A stretch of 33,879 nt of DNA from an uncultured Microbulbifer sp. (GCF_913055755.1 NZ_CAJXKH010000037.1:1-33879); one strand, 5' to 3'; shown: positions 1 to 8,987, counted from the stretch's first letter. The notes: generated from the sequence alone by a model not told the origin. A program made the numbers and translations.

Positions 1-73
1 TCGTTAGCTCAGTTGGTAGAGCAGTTGGCTTTTAACCAATTGGTCGCTGGTTCGAATCCAGCACGACCCACCA
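1..73 (+). tRNA. tRNA-Lys (anticodon TTT), 5' end cut by window
   Basis: The D-arm (TAGCTCAGTTGGTAGAGCA), the anticodon loop CTTTTAA with anticodon TTT, the T-arm GGTTCGAATCC and an encoded CCA at 71-73 are all visible. The acceptor strand GCACGACCCA at the 3' end needs a 5' partner that begins about three bases before the window, so the first bases are missing. The 3' side runs into a T-rich stretch. Confidence 0.95.
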
Positions 74-174
74 TTTCTTCCCTTGTTTACATACTTTCCT
101 GCGCTTTTTGTGCCTCGTTCTGTGCCGTTGGCGAGATTAGACTTACGCTGACCGGCGAAAATTTTCCGGGGCGT

Positions 175-180
175 TATAAT
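175..180 (+). promoter_or_regulatory. -10 box (TATAAT) for nadA
   Basis: A perfect TATAAT is followed by a GC-rich discriminator (GCCCGC). A start near 187 would give a leader of about 31 nt before the nadA ATG. No convincing -35 hexamer lies 16-18 bp upstream. The same box-plus-discriminator pattern recurs before tusA, purC, sulP, fabV and the LpxL-type gene. Confidence 0.6.
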
Positions 181-217
181 GCCCGCTTTTCCCGGCAGTA
201 CAGAGATACAGGACCGC

Positions 218-1294
218 ATGACTGACAGCAGCGAAAAAATTGCCACTTCCACCCTGGGTGGCGGTATTGATCCGCGGGATTTCGTCCAGGATTACCTGGC
301 GCATCCGGCTGCGCATCACTATTCCGAGGAAGAACTGGAGCTCTGGCGCGAGCGCATCAAACGCCTGCTGAAAGAGCAGAATGCGGTGCTGGTCGCCCAT
401 TACTATACCGACCCGCTGATCCAGCAGCTGGCGGAAGACACCGGCGGCTGTGTGTCCGATTCGCTGGAAATGGCGCGCTTCGGCGCCCAGCACCAGGCCG
501 ATACCCTGATTGTTGCCGGGGTGAAGTTTATGGGCGAAACCGCCAAGATCCTCACCCCCCACAAGCGCGTGCTGATGCCGACACTGGAAGCCACCTGCTC
601 GCTGGATCTCGGCTGTCCCATCGACGAATTTTCCGCATTCTGTGACCAGCACCCGGATCGCACCGTGGTGGTCTATGCGAATACTTCCGCCGCGGTGAAG
701 GCGCGCGCGGACTGGGTAGTGACCTCCAGCATTGCGCTGGACGTGGTGGATTACCTGGACGCCCAGGGCGAAAAAATCCTGTGGGCCCCGGACAAGCACC
801 TGGGCAGTTACGTGCAGAAGCAGACCGGCGCCGATGTGCTGCTGTGGGACGGCGCCTGCATCGTGCACGAGGAGTTCAAGGCCAAGGGTGTGGCAGACCT
901 GAAGGCGATGTACCCGGAAGCGCTGGTGCTGGTACACCCGGAATCCCCCGCGGCGGTAGTGGAGCTGGCGGATGTGGTGGGTTCAACCTCGCAGATTATC
1001 AATGCCGCCAAAACCCGCCCGAACAAGCAGTTTATCGTGGCCACGGACCAGGGCATCTTTTACAAGATGCAGCAGCAGTGCCCGGACAAGGAGCTGATCA
1101 TCGCGCCCACCGCCGGTTCTGGCGCCACCTGTCGCAGCTGCGCAAACTGCCCGTGGATGGCAATGAACTCGCTGGAAAACCTGTGCGGAGTGCTGGAGCG
1201 CGGTGACAACGAAATTCTGGTGGATCCGGAGCTGGGCAAGCGGGCGATGAAGCCGCTGCAGCGGATGCTGGATTTCCGCAAGCCTCTGGACTGA
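218..1294 (+). CDS. nadA: Quinolinate synthase NadA
   Basis: A cytoplasmic 4Fe-4S enzyme that condenses iminoaspartate with dihydroxyacetone phosphate to quinolinate in de novo NAD synthesis. The start MTDSSEK at 218 gives 358 residues; an in-frame ATG at 179 overlaps the -10 box and is unlikely. Cysteines fit the NadA cluster ligands: C127 ([10 protein letters not shown]), C214 (DGACIVHEE) and C311, the last of the C-x2-C-x2-C run in [10 protein letters not shown]. Their spacing equals that of E. coli C113/C200/C297. [21 protein letters not shown] is the typical N-terminal substrate region, and GSGATCRS near the end is also conserved. No nadB is adjacent. The gene appears monocistronic, ending in a strong terminator shared with the converging protease gene. 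Confidence 0.97.
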   Translation: MTDSSEKIATSTLGGGIDPRDFVQDYLAHPAAHHYSEEELELWRERIKRLLKEQNAVLVAHYYTDPLIQQLAEDTGGCVSDSLEMARFGAQHQADTLIVAGVKFMGETAKILTPHKRVLMPTLEATCSLDLGCPIDEFSAFCDQHPDRTVVVYANTSAAVKARADWVVTSSIALDVVDYLDAQGEKILWAPDKHLGSYVQKQTGADVLLWDGACIVHEEFKAKGVADLKAMYPEALVLVHPESPAAVVELADVVGSTSQIINAAKTRPNKQFIVATDQGIFYKMQQQCPDKELIIAPTAGSGATCRSCANCPWMAMNSLENLCGVLERGDNEILVDPELGKRAMKPLQRMLDFRKPLD

Positions 1295-1314
1295 AGCTGG
1301 TGCGGACTGAAAAC

Positions 1315-1345
1315 AAAAAGAGCGGCTATTGCCGCTCTTTTTTTA
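1315..1345. terminator. Bidirectional terminator between nadA and the M48 protease gene
   Basis: The stem AAAAGAGCGGC/GCCGCTCTTTT (1316-1326 with 1331-1341) has a TATT loop. A T-tract follows on the plus strand, and the A-rich 5' flank supplies a T-tract on the minus strand. It lies between two converging genes. Confidence 0.9.
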
Positions 1346-1364
1346 TTTTCGGGAACGGGAAAGA

Positions 1365-2882
1365 TCAGAGCTCCTTCGCCTTCTCCTGCATCTTGATCAC
1401 ATCCTTCATGCGCTGTTCCAGAATCGCGTGGGTCTGGTAATCATTCTGTGCCAGGCGCACACCGTGGCGCAGGTGCTGCAGTGCCTTGTCGAACACCCCG
1501 TTCAGGATGTAGTACTCGGCACGGGCCTCATGCACACCAACGATATCGCCCGCAAGGCCGTGGGTTTCCGCCAGCAGGTACCACACTGCCGGGTCCTTGC
1601 GGCGCACGCGGCTGTGCTTCTTGAGAATGCGCTCCGCCGCCAGGTAGTTGCCGGCTTTGAAGTGCGCGTTCGCCAGGCCCATGATCAGGGCGTGGTTTTT
1701 CGGGTTCTTGTCCACCGCCTTCTGCAGCCGCCGGGTTGCGTTGTTGTAGTCGTGGCGGGTCAGGTCAATCTCCGCCCGCGCCAGGATAAATGCGTCCTTG
1801 TTCGGTTCCTTGTCCAGCAGTGGTTGCAGGGTGTCCAGCGCCGAGTCGGGTTTGCCGGCAGCATTCTGCGCCAGCGCCAGGCCGTAACGGGCGGCGTCCT
1901 CATTGTCGTTGACCCCGCGCAGTTCTGCCTGGAAACGCTTCACCGCCTGCTGCGGGGTCGCCTCTGCGGCCACGCGAATGCGGGCGCGCATCAGGTGGTA
2001 TTCACGGCTGTCGCGCAGGGGTGTCTGCGCCATGCGGCTGGCGCGCAGTTTGGCGTCGGCAATCCGCTTTTCGGTCACCGGGTGGGTGAGCAGGAATTCC
2101 GGCGGGCGGCGGTAATAGCGGGTGGCTTTCAGCATCTGTTCGAACATCTCGCCGGCCGCTTCCGGGTCCAGGCCGGCCTTGGCCAGGGTCTCGATACCCA
2201 CCCGGTCCGCTTCCTGTTCATTCTGGCGCGAGAAGCGCAGCTGGCTGTCGAGGGCCGCGGCCTGGGTGGCGGTCATCGCGGCGATACCGGCATCGCCGCC
2301 GGCGGTGGCCGCCAGTACCAGCGCGCCGAGCATGCCGGCGAGGGTGGGCAGGGTGCTGTTGCGCTGGGCTTCCAGCGAGCGCGCGTAGTGGCGCTGGCTC
2401 AGGTGCGCAAGTTCGTGCGCCAGAACCGAGGCAAACTGGTCTTCATTTTCGGCGAACAGAAACAGTCCCGTGTGCACCCCGACAACGCCGCCGGGTACCG
2501 CGAATGCGTTCATGGTGTCGTTTTTGACCACCACCACATCGAGAGACTTGTCTTCCAGCGGGCTGTATTCTGCCAGTGATTTGAGGGAGTTCTCGACGTA
2601 CTGTTGCAGCAGGGCGTCGCTGGAGGCGGGTACCTGGCTGCGGAACATGCGCAGCCACATCTGCCCCAGCTCTTTCTCCCGCGCGCGGGAGACCAGGCCG
2701 CTGCTGGAGTCTCCCAGTTCCGGAAGCTGGATATGGTGGTCGTCCTGGGCGCTGGCGACGAGCGGCGCCGACCCGAGGGTCAGGCCAATGGCGAGGCCCT
2801 GCAGCAGGCCGCGGGCCCGCCGCCCGAGCCGCTGCCAGTGTCCCTCTGCAGAAGAGGTGAATTGGTGCTGCTTTTTGGTCAT
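1365..2882 (-). CDS. bepA: BepA-like M48 metalloprotease with TPR domain (periplasmic)
   Basis: A periplasmic zinc metalloprotease/chaperone. E. coli BepA helps assemble or degrade the LPS-transport protein LptD at the BAM complex. The start MTKKQHQF (505 aa) is chosen because a good promoter starts transcription near 2912, after an upstream in-frame GTG at 2921. A basic N-terminus and hydrophobic stretch (GLLQGLAIGLTLGSAPLVASA) form a signal peptide. The zinc motif HELAHLSQRH is at residues 156-165, after the M48 landmark AVPGGVVGVHTGL; the third ligand region is NEQEADRVG. The C-terminal 200 residues are TPR-like helices (DAARYGLALAQNAAGKPDSAL and later repeats). E. coli BepA is 487 aa. It is divergent from tusA, a neighbourhood also known in pseudomonads. 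Confidence 0.93.
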   Translation of the reverse strand: MTKKQHQFTSSAEGHWQRLGRRARGLLQGLAIGLTLGSAPLVASAQDDHHIQLPELGDSSSGLVSRAREKELGQMWLRMFRSQVPASSDALLQQYVENSLKSLAEYSPLEDKSLDVVVVKNDTMNAFAVPGGVVGVHTGLFLFAENEDQFASVLAHELAHLSQRHYARSLEAQRNSTLPTLAGMLGALVLAATAGGDAGIAAMTATQAAALDSQLRFSRQNEQEADRVGIETLAKAGLDPEAAGEMFEQMLKATRYYRRPPEFLLTHPVTEKRIADAKLRASRMAQTPLRDSREYHLMRARIRVAAEATPQQAVKRFQAELRGVNDNEDAARYGLALAQNAAGKPDSALDTLQPLLDKEPNKDAFILARAEIDLTRHDYNNATRRLQKAVDKNPKNHALIMGLANAHFKAGNYLAAERILKKHSRVRRKDPAVWYLLAETHGLAGDIVGVHEARAEYYILNGVFDKALQHLRHGVRLAQNDYQTHAILEQRMKDVIKMQEKAKEL

Positions 2883-2919
2883 ATTCTTACTGCTGCCTGC
2901 GGGGATGCCTACCGCTAAC

Positions 2920-2947
2920 ACTATACGTAACCCTGTGAGACTGTCGA
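2920..2947 (-). promoter_or_regulatory. Sigma-70-type promoter for the M48 protease gene
   Basis: Minus strand: -35 TCGACA (2947-2942), 16-bp spacer, -10 TATAGT (2925-2920), each one mismatch from consensus. The predicted start near 2912 leaves a 30-nt leader to the ATG at 2882. Confidence 0.7.
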
Positions 2948-3001
2948 GGTTTTGATCAATTCTGCGGCAAAAGGTTCTGCACTTTGACCGCGCGCCACCG
3001 T

Positions 3002-3007
3002 TATAAT
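3002..3007 (+). promoter_or_regulatory. -10 box (TATAAT) for tusA-perM
   Basis: TATAAT is followed by the GC-rich discriminator CCGCGAC. A TTGACC at 2984 is only 12 bp upstream, too close to act as a normal -35. The predicted start near 3014 is about 40 nt before the tusA ATG. Confidence 0.5.
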
Positions 3008-3052
3008 CCGCGACTTAACCAATCTTTACCGCGCTTGAGGCCTCAAAACCGC

Positions 3053-3367
3053 ATGCAAATGTCCACGCAACAGGACACCGGTTCGCTGGAGATTCTTCGG
3101 GAGCCTGCACACAGGGTAGATGCCCGCGGGCTTCCATGCCCACAGCCGCTCCTCGCCATGCGACGGGCGCTGCGCCAGGTGGAACCTGGTACGCTGTTGC
3201 ACGTGCTGGCGACGGATCCGGCGTCACAGCGGGACTTCCGCAGCTTTGCCGAGCTGTCGGGGGTGGCGCTGCTGCGGGCGGAATGCCGGGGCGGCGAGTT
3301 TCACTACTGGATGCGGCGGCCGCAAGCAGAGCCGCCTGAGGGAAGCAGTCATCAAACAGCAAGATAA
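3053..3367 (+). CDS. tusA: TusA-family sulfurtransferase
   Basis: A small cytoplasmic sulfur carrier of the TusA/SirA/YeeD fold. Family members relay persulfide sulfur for tRNA thiolation or molybdenum-cofactor work. The signature VDARGLPCPQPLLAMRRAL carries the persulfide cysteine C29 (numbered from the ATG at 3053; 104 aa). A second ATG at 3059 would give 102 aa, and no strong ribosome site decides between them. The C-terminus RRPQAEPPEGSSHQTAR is longer than in E. coli TusA (81 aa). Ten nucleotides separate its stop from perM, so the two are probably cotranscribed. The divergent protease/tusA/perM order resembles the Pseudomonas PA1005-PA1006 region; a matching role in molybdenum homeostasis is only inference. 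Confidence 0.88.
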   Translation: MQMSTQQDTGSLEILREPAHRVDARGLPCPQPLLAMRRALRQVEPGTLLHVLATDPASQRDFRSFAELSGVALLRAECRGGEFHYWMRRPQAEPPEGSSHQTAR

Positions 3368-3377
3368 AAATAACGGC

Positions 3378-4496
3378 ATGCTCACCATCGTGCGGGGCTG
3401 GATCAACCGCTATTTCAGCCAGGAAGAGGTTGTGCTCCTGACCCTGCTGTTGCTCGCCGCCATGGTTGTGCTGGCGACCCTCGGTGGGGTGCTGGCGCCG
3501 GTACTGGCGGCGGTGGTGATCGCGTTTCTGATGCAGGGCATGGTGCAGAGGCTGGTATCGTGGAAGGTGCCGCACTGGGTGGCGGTGACCATCGCCTGCC
3601 TGGTGCTGGTGGGGACCATGGTGGCGTTGATGCTGGTGGTAATGCCGATTATCTGGCGCCAGCTGGTGCGCCTGTTTGCCGAACTGCCAAACATGATCGA
3701 CCGCGGCCAGGAGCTGCTGCTGTTGCTGCCGGAACAGTATCCGCGGCTGATCACCGCGCAGCAGATCGATGAAATTTTCAATACCCTGGGCAGCGAGCTG
3801 GGGAACATGACCCAGACGGTGCTCACCTTCTCTCTCGCCAACCTGCCCATCCTGGCCGCGGTGCTGATCTATCTGGTGGTGGTGCCGATCCTGGTGTTCT
3901 TCTTCCTCAAGGATTCGGACAAGTTGCTGCGCTGGTGCGCGGCGTTCCTGCCCCAGCACCGCCCGATGCTGCGCCAGATCTGGTACGAAATGAATGACCA
4001 GGTGGCCAATTACGTGCGCGGCAAGGTGATCGAGATCGCCATTGTGGCGGTGGTCAGCTATGCGGCATTCCTGCTGCTGGGGGTCAATTATGCGCTGTTG
4101 CTGGCGGTGGCGGTGGGGCTGTCGGTACTGATTCCCTATATCGGCGCCGCGGTGGTGACCATTCCGGTGGCGGCGATCGGCCTGTTCCAGTGGGGCTGGA
4201 GCAGCGAGTTTTTCTGGCTGATGTTCGCCTACGGCATCATCCAGCTGCTGGACGGCAACGTGCTGGTGCCTATCCTGTTCTCGGAGGCGGTCAACCTGCA
4301 CCCGGTGGCGATCATCCTTGCGGTACTGGTGTTTGGCGGTATCTGGGGCTTCTGGGGGGTGTTCTTTGCGATACCGCTGGCGACCCTGGCCAAGGCGATC
4401 ATGAACGCCTGGCCCACCGCGGACCACCAGGCGGAATGGCAGGCGCGGGAAGCCGCGCTGAGCCGGGCCGAACAAACCGAAGACGTATCAAATTAA
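3378..4496 (+). CDS. perM: AI-2E/PerM-family inner-membrane transporter
   Basis: A polytopic membrane protein of 372 aa (family usually 340-380). Paired hydrophobic segments open the protein (VVLLTLLLLAAMVVLATL, VLAPVLAAVVIAFLM). A soluble amphipathic middle (about residues 85-150) follows, then four or more further membrane segments. Conserved family pieces are PILVFFFLKD, the region around YVRGKVIEIAIV, and GVNYALLLAVAVGLSVLIPYIG. Residues LLDGNVLVPILFSEAVNLHP match the family's C-terminal signature. The start MLTIVRGW at 3378 lies ten bases after the tusA stop. Substrate is not predictable: TqsA exports AI-2, but most members are uncharacterised and some act as Na+/H+ antiporters. Confidence 0.9.
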   Translation: MLTIVRGWINRYFSQEEVVLLTLLLLAAMVVLATLGGVLAPVLAAVVIAFLMQGMVQRLVSWKVPHWVAVTIACLVLVGTMVALMLVVMPIIWRQLVRLFAELPNMIDRGQELLLLLPEQYPRLITAQQIDEIFNTLGSELGNMTQTVLTFSLANLPILAAVLIYLVVVPILVFFFLKDSDKLLRWCAAFLPQHRPMLRQIWYEMNDQVANYVRGKVIEIAIVAVVSYAAFLLLGVNYALLLAVAVGLSVLIPYIGAAVVTIPVAAIGLFQWGWSSEFFWLMFAYGIIQLLDGNVLVPILFSEAVNLHPVAIILAVLVFGGIWGFWGVFFAIPLATLAKAIMNAWPTADHQAEWQAREAALSRAEQTEDVSN

Positions 4497-4539
4497 GCGG
4501 CTGGCCCCGGCGTGTGTGGAGTTCTCCCGTCCGGGGCAC

Positions 4540-4545
4540 TAAAAT
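4540..4545 (+). promoter_or_regulatory. -10 box (TAAAAT) for purC
   Basis: TAAAAT is followed by the discriminator CCCGCGC, the same layout as the nadA and tusA boxes. The predicted start near 4552 gives a leader of about 57 nt. No good -35 is seen. Confidence 0.45.
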
Positions 4546-4608
4546 CCCGCGCTTCATTTCCCTGCCAGCCCGCGCGCCGCGGCTGGCGACTAGCCATAGG
4601 AAAACCCC

Positions 4609-5712
4609 ATGAGCCTTGCTGACAAAGTACTGGCGGTCAACAACGATCTGCCGATCCGCACTGACAAGCCGGTCCACAGCGGTAAAGTCCGTTCCGTTTA
4701 CTGGTTGACCGAGGCTGACAGTCGCCGCCTGATCGAGGAGAAAGGGTATCCGGTGGCGGCAGATGCGCCGTTGGCGGTAATGGTGATTTCCGATCGTATC
4801 TCCGCGTTTGACTGTATCTGGACCGGTGAGGGCGGCTTGCGCGGGGTGCCGGGCAAGGGCGCGGCGCTGAACGCCATTTCCAACCACTGGTTCCGGCTGT
4901 TCAAGGAGCAGGGGCTGGCGGACAGCCATATCCTGGATATCCCGCACCCGGGGGTATGGATCGTACAGAAGGCGCGCCCGGTGATGATCGAAGCCATTGC
5001 CCGCCAGTACATCACCGGCTCCATGTGGCGCGCCTACAGCAAGGGCGAGCGCGCGTTCTGTGGTATCCAGCTCCTGGACGGCCTGCAGAAGGACCAGAAA
5101 CTGCCGGAGCTGCTGATCACCCCTTCCACCAAGGGCATCCTGAAGGGCATCCCCGGGGTGCCGGAAGCGGACGATGTGAATATTACCCGCAACAATATTG
5201 TGGATAACTTTGCCGCGTTCAATTTCCGCCGGGCGGACGATGTCGCTCTGTACGAGAAGCTGCTGAAGGAAGGATTCGATGTGATTTCCGCGGCGCTGGA
5301 AAAGCTGGACCAGGTATTTGTCGATACCAAGTTCGAGTTCGGTTACGTGACCGATGCCGAGGGCAACGAGAAGCTGATCTATATGGATGAAGTGGGTACC
5401 CCGGACTCCTCGCGTATCTGGGACGGCGCGCAGTACCGCAACGGCAAGGTCGTGGAAAACTCCAAGGAGGGCTTTCGCCAGGCACTGCTGAATCACTTCC
5501 CGGACCCGGATATCCTGCTGAACAAGGACCGCATGGATGAACGCGCGGCGCTGGCCCGCGACAACGAGCTGCCGGAATCCATGTTGATGGACCTGTCCGC
5601 TACTTACGTGGGCATTGCCGAGAAGATCATTGGCGAGAAACTGACGATTTCCGATAACCCGAAAGCGGAAATTATTCAGGTATTGCGGGATGAATACGGT
5701 CTGATTGACTGA
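4609..5712 (+). CDS. purC: SAICAR synthetase PurC (long form)
   Basis: Phosphoribosylaminoimidazole-succinocarboxamide synthase joins aspartate to CAIR with ATP in purine synthesis. A clear ribosome site (AGGAAAA) precedes the ATG. Conserved stretches include the N-terminal [11 protein letters not shown] nucleotide-binding loop, [26 protein letters not shown] (substrate binding), [11 protein letters not shown] and [16 protein letters not shown]. At 367 aa it is the long type found in vibrios and many marine gammaproteobacteria, unlike the 237-aa E. coli enzyme. In Pseudomonas purC follows dapA and bamC; here dapA is about 28 kb away at the end of the window. The gene stands alone between its own promoter and terminator. 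Confidence 0.97.
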   Translation: MSLADKVLAVNNDLPIRTDKPVHSGKVRSVYWLTEADSRRLIEEKGYPVAADAPLAVMVISDRISAFDCIWTGEGGLRGVPGKGAALNAISNHWFRLFKEQGLADSHILDIPHPGVWIVQKARPVMIEAIARQYITGSMWRAYSKGERAFCGIQLLDGLQKDQKLPELLITPSTKGILKGIPGVPEADDVNITRNNIVDNFAAFNFRRADDVALYEKLLKEGFDVISAALEKLDQVFVDTKFEFGYVTDAEGNEKLIYMDEVGTPDSSRIWDGAQYRNGKVVENSKEGFRQALLNHFPDPDILLNKDRMDERAALARDNELPESMLMDLSATYVGIAEKIIGEKLTISDNPKAEIIQVLRDEYGLID

Positions 5713-5738
5713 TATCTGTTGCGATACGGTCTTTTCTG

Positions 5739-5764
5739 AAAACCGGCCTGGTGCCGGTTTTTTT
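5739..5764 (+). terminator. Rho-independent terminator of purC
   Basis: The stem AAAACCGGC/GCCGGTTTT (5739-5747 with 5753-5761) has loop CTGGT and is followed by T residues. It begins 26 nt after the purC stop. Confidence 0.9.
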
Positions 5765-5927
5765 GTGCTTTGCCGCCACCGGGGACCATACACAGTGCGG
5801 AGTTCGTTGTTTTCGACGGACTGCCACATTTCGCCATTTTCCATCCATCCCTCGCCTTATTTCCACCCATCTGTTGCCGGTTTGCCTTTGTTTAATAACT
5901 CCAGAAATCAGATTGCTGGAGGCAAAT

Positions 5928-8324
5928 GTGAACCGTCCTTTCTTTCATGCGCCGCGCATTGATCGCGAGCTGTTGATTCTCCCCACCGATGAGTACTACC
6001 GGCGACGCTATCGCAAGAGTCGCGCTGGCAGCTGGCTGTTGTTGCTGGTTACCGCGCTCGCGGTGCTGGTTGCCGCAGTGGGTGCACGTGCCGAGGCTGT
6101 GGGCCCGGTAGAGGCGGGTGCAGTGAGCCTCAATGAGGCCGGAAGTGGCGACCTGCTGTTCAAGGGCGCGGTGCCGGGGCGATACATTCCCGCGTTGCAT
6201 CTGGGCTCAAAAGTAAGCGTGCAGGTGCGCGGCCTGGTGGCGGAGGTGCAGATCCGCCAGGAGTTTTCCAATACCGGTAAAGACTGGCAGGAGGCGGTGT
6301 ATGTGCTGCCGCTGCCGGAAAATGCGGCGGTAAACGGTATGGAAATCGTCGTCGGCGATCGCCGCATCGTGGGCAAGGTGCGCGAGCGGGAGGAGGCGAA
6401 GAAGGTTTACCGGGAGGCCAGGGCGGCGGGCAAAAGGGCGGCGCTACTGGAGCAGCAGCGGCCGAATCTGTTTACCAGTCGCGTGGCAAATATTGCTCCG
6501 GGGGAAATGGTGTCGGTGGAGGTGCGCTACCTGCAGACACTCAAGTTTGACAGCGGCCAGTTCAGTCTGCGCTTGCCGAGTACGCTGACACCCCGCTATA
6601 TCCCCGGTGTTCCACAGCCGGAAAAGGCGGCGGTTGCGCTTAACTCTCACGGTTGGGCCCTGCCTACGGATCAGGTACCGGATGCGGATCGGATTTCCCC
6701 GTTAATGATGCCGATGCCGGAACTGGCATACAACGGCAGTCACAAAATGGAAATCGCCGTCGATCTCGCCATGGGATTACCACTGGCAGATATCCACAGT
6801 CCCTATCACGAAGTGAATTTTCAGCGGGCGGGTGACAACCGTTATCGCATAGGCCTGAAGTCGGGCAGCGTGGCAATGGATCGCGATTTTGCCCTTTACT
6901 GGCGTCCGCAAACATCCGCCATGCCGTCCGCGGCACTGTTCGCCGAACAGGCCGTGGAAGAAGCCGTGGATAAAAACCTGGATGGTGCTGGTGGTGGCGA
7001 TCAGTACCTGCAGTTATTGCTGTTGCCGCCGGATGGCGCTGCCGGTTCGCGCAAGTTGCCGCGGGAAGTCGTGTATGTGGTGGATACCTCCGGCTCCATG
7101 AGTGGCGTTTCCATTCGCCAGGCCAAAGAGAGCCTGCTGCTGGCGCTTTCCCGTCTCGCGCCGCAGGATCGTTTCAATGTGATCGAGTTCAACAGCCAGT
7201 ACCGCACCTTCCTGCCGCGCCCTGCAGCGGCAACGGTGGAGAATATCCAGCGGGCGCGGGACTGGGTGGAATCGCTGAGTGCCACCGGCGGCACCGAAAT
7301 GGCGCCGGCACTCAAGGAGGCGTTGTCCCAGCAGTTGAGCGGGGAGGCTGGCGAGCTGGTGCGCCAGGTAATTTTTATCACCGACGGTGCCGTGGGCAAC
7401 GAAAATGCGCTGTTTGAAATCATCCGCCAACGCCTTGGCGAAGTGCGTCTGTTCACTGTGGGCATTGGCTCCGCACCCAACAACCATTTCATGCGCAAGG
7501 CGGCGGAGTATGGGCGCGGTGCCTCGGTACAGATCGGTGACCTGAATGAGGTGCAGGAGCAGATGCAGGCGCTGTTTGCCAAGCTGGAAAACCCGCTGGT
7601 AACGGATCTCGCGGTGCGCTGGCCCGCCGGCACGAATGTAGAGGCCTATCCCAAGCGTCTGCCGGACCTGTACCGCGGCGAACCGGTGCGCCTGCTGGCA
7701 AGGGTTATTGGCGGCGGCCTGGGATTGCACAATAGCGGTGATCTGGTGGTCACTGGCCGACTCGCCGGCAAGCGCTTCACCCGCACGCTGTCACTGGGCG
7801 ATCTCACCGTCGACAAGCGTGGCAAGGGCATTGGCAGTCTGTGGGCCAGGGCAAAAATGGATGCACTGCAGGATGAGCAGCGGGCACTGGGCGCTGCTGC
7901 CGGGAGCGAAGAGGCGCGCAACAGCCTCAAGGCGCGGATCGTGCAGCTGGCACTCGCCTACCAGCTGGCGAGCCCTTACACCAGCTTTGTCGCAGTGGAG
8001 GAAACCCCGGTGCGTCCGCAAACCGAAGCGTTGAAAACCAGCCCGGTGCCCAATGCGGTTGCGCGCGGCCAGGTATTACAGCGCATGACCTACCCGGCGA
8101 CGGCCACCGGCGTATACACGCAGCTGCTGCTGGCCAGTATATTGCTCGCGCTCGCAGCGCTGCTGAAAGGTGCGGCAAAAGTGCCGCACAGGTTGCGCAG
8201 ATTGCCCGGCCGCTGCCGCCGTGCGCTGCGCAACTGGTTGCGCTCGCTGGTGCCCGATGTGCGCCGTCGCCGCAGCCGGCTGGAGGTGCGTTTGATGCTG
8301 GCTTCCCTGCGCCAGGATGGGTGA
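5928..8324 (+). CDS. VIT/vWA-domain sortase target protein
   Basis: A 798-aa surface protein of the marine proteobacterial sortase-target type. The start is the GTG at 5928, set by GGAGG at 5918-5922 with a 5-nt gap; earlier in-frame starts lack a ribosome site. A long basic N-region (HAPRIDRELLILPTDEYYRRRYRKSRAG) precedes a membrane segment (SWLLLLVTALAVLVAAVGARAEA). Next comes a VIT domain (about residues 70-190, with VQVRGLVAEVQIRQEFSN and NLFTSRVANIAPGE). A vWA domain follows, with the metal-ion site DTSGSMS at 386-392 and ATGGTEM. The sorting signal is YPATATG (722-728), then a hydrophobic helix (VYTQLLLASILLALAALL) and an unusually long Arg-rich tail of about 50 residues. Only 3 nt separate it from its sortase. 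Confidence 0.92.
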   Translation: MNRPFFHAPRIDRELLILPTDEYYRRRYRKSRAGSWLLLLVTALAVLVAAVGARAEAVGPVEAGAVSLNEAGSGDLLFKGAVPGRYIPALHLGSKVSVQVRGLVAEVQIRQEFSNTGKDWQEAVYVLPLPENAAVNGMEIVVGDRRIVGKVREREEAKKVYREARAAGKRAALLEQQRPNLFTSRVANIAPGEMVSVEVRYLQTLKFDSGQFSLRLPSTLTPRYIPGVPQPEKAAVALNSHGWALPTDQVPDADRISPLMMPMPELAYNGSHKMEIAVDLAMGLPLADIHSPYHEVNFQRAGDNRYRIGLKSGSVAMDRDFALYWRPQTSAMPSAALFAEQAVEEAVDKNLDGAGGGDQYLQLLLLPPDGAAGSRKLPREVVYVVDTSGSMSGVSIRQAKESLLLALSRLAPQDRFNVIEFNSQYRTFLPRPAAATVENIQRARDWVESLSATGGTEMAPALKEALSQQLSGEAGELVRQVIFITDGAVGNENALFEIIRQRLGEVRLFTVGIGSAPNNHFMRKAAEYGRGASVQIGDLNEVQEQMQALFAKLENPLVTDLAVRWPAGTNVEAYPKRLPDLYRGEPVRLLARVIGGGLGLHNSGDLVVTGRLAGKRFTRTLSLGDLTVDKRGKGIGSLWARAKMDALQDEQRALGAAAGSEEARNSLKARIVQLALAYQLASPYTSFVAVEETPVRPQTEALKTSPVPNAVARGQVLQRMTYPATATGVYTQLLLASILLALAALLKGAAKVPHRLRRLPGRCRRALRNWLRSLVPDVRRRRSRLEVRLMLASLRQDG
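8091..8111 (+). other. Codons for the sortase sorting motif YPATATG
   Basis: This encodes residues 722-728 of the target protein. By analogy with LPxTG-type signals, cleavage would be after a Thr of the PATAT core. The usual leading Leu is Tyr here. Confidence 0.6.
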
Positions 8325-8327
8325 GAT

Positions 8328-8960
8328 ATGAGAAAACGCCTGATTCCCCTGCTGTCTGCGGCACTACTGGCAGCGGGACTGTGGCAGCTTGGCAGTGGCG
8401 TATGGCTGCTGGCCAAGGCCGAACTGGCGCAGTACTTGATCGCCGACGCCTGGGCGCGGCAGCTCGATTCCGGGGAAGCGCACAAACCCTGGCCCTGGGC
8501 GGATACCTGGCCGGTGGCACAGCTGCGCTTGGGCGACCAGAGGCCGCTGTTCGTTTTGCGCGGTACCAGCGGCCAGGCACTGGCGTTCGGGCCGGGGCTG
8601 CTGGAGTTCTCCCCGCTGCCGGGGGAGCCTGTGGCTGGTGGCCCGCGCACCACGGTTATCGCCGCACACCGGGATACACACTTTCGCGGGCTGGGGCAGT
8701 TGAAGTCTGGAACAACGGTGCAGCTGCAGGGGCGCGATGGGCTATGGCGTCACTTCCGGGTGCGCGGGACGCGAATAGTGGACTCTCGACGGGAGAAGAT
8801 GCCGGTGTTTGCGGTAGACGGACTGCTGCTGGTTACCTGTTATCCGTTCGATGCACTGGCCGCCGGTGGTCCCCTGCGCTACCTGGTGTATGCGGAGCCC
8901 GTTGTCGCGGCAGCAAAGCCGGCTGTCCGCGGAAAGTCGCCGGCGGTGGTACAGCTGTGA
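8328..8960 (+). CDS. Class GN (Gram-negative) sortase
   Basis: A 210-aa membrane-anchored cysteine transpeptidase. One N-terminal membrane helix (LIPLLSAALLAAGLWQLGSGVWLLA) leads to the sortase barrel. The catalytic triad is visible: H114 in IAAHRDTHF, C171 in LLVTCYPFD and R184 in GPLRYLVYAEP. GGPRTTVIAAHRD and DGLLLVTCYPF are typical of this class, which occurs as a dedicated sortase/target pair. The ATG is 3 nt after the target stop, with a GGATGGG-type ribosome site inside the target gene, so translation is probably coupled. The presumed job is cleaving the single neighbouring target and attaching it to an unknown nucleophile at the cell envelope; the acceptor cannot be read from sequence. 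Confidence 0.93.
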   Translation: MRKRLIPLLSAALLAAGLWQLGSGVWLLAKAELAQYLIADAWARQLDSGEAHKPWPWADTWPVAQLRLGDQRPLFVLRGTSGQALAFGPGLLEFSPLPGEPVAGGPRTTVIAAHRDTHFRGLGQLKSGTTVQLQGRDGLWRHFRVRGTRIVDSRREKMPVFAVDGLLLVTCYPFDALAAGGPLRYLVYAEPVVAAAKPAVRGKSPAVVQL

Positions 8961-8987
8961 CTGAAAACCGATTTTCAGACTCTATTT
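8961..8987 (+). terminator. Weak terminator candidate after the sortase gene
   Basis: The stem CTGAAAA/TTTTCAG (8961-8967 with 8972-8978) has a CCGA loop and starts right after the stop codon. A poor T-tract (CTATTTTG) follows. The stem is AT-rich. Confidence 0.35.

Noticed and set aside
1329..2579. A 416-codon plus-strand frame over the M48 protease gene
   Set aside because: Shadow of the protease codon bias; the protease has signal peptide, HELAH motif and promoter, while this frame has none.
2883..2921. A GTG start giving a 518-residue M48 protease
   Set aside because: The mapped-looking promoter at 2920-2947 would start transcription after this codon, and the ATG at 2882 gives a better signal peptide.
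3015..5844. Antisense frames of 486 and 481 codons over perM and purC
   Set aside because: Low-complexity His/Gln/Arg-rich products opposite well-supported conserved genes.
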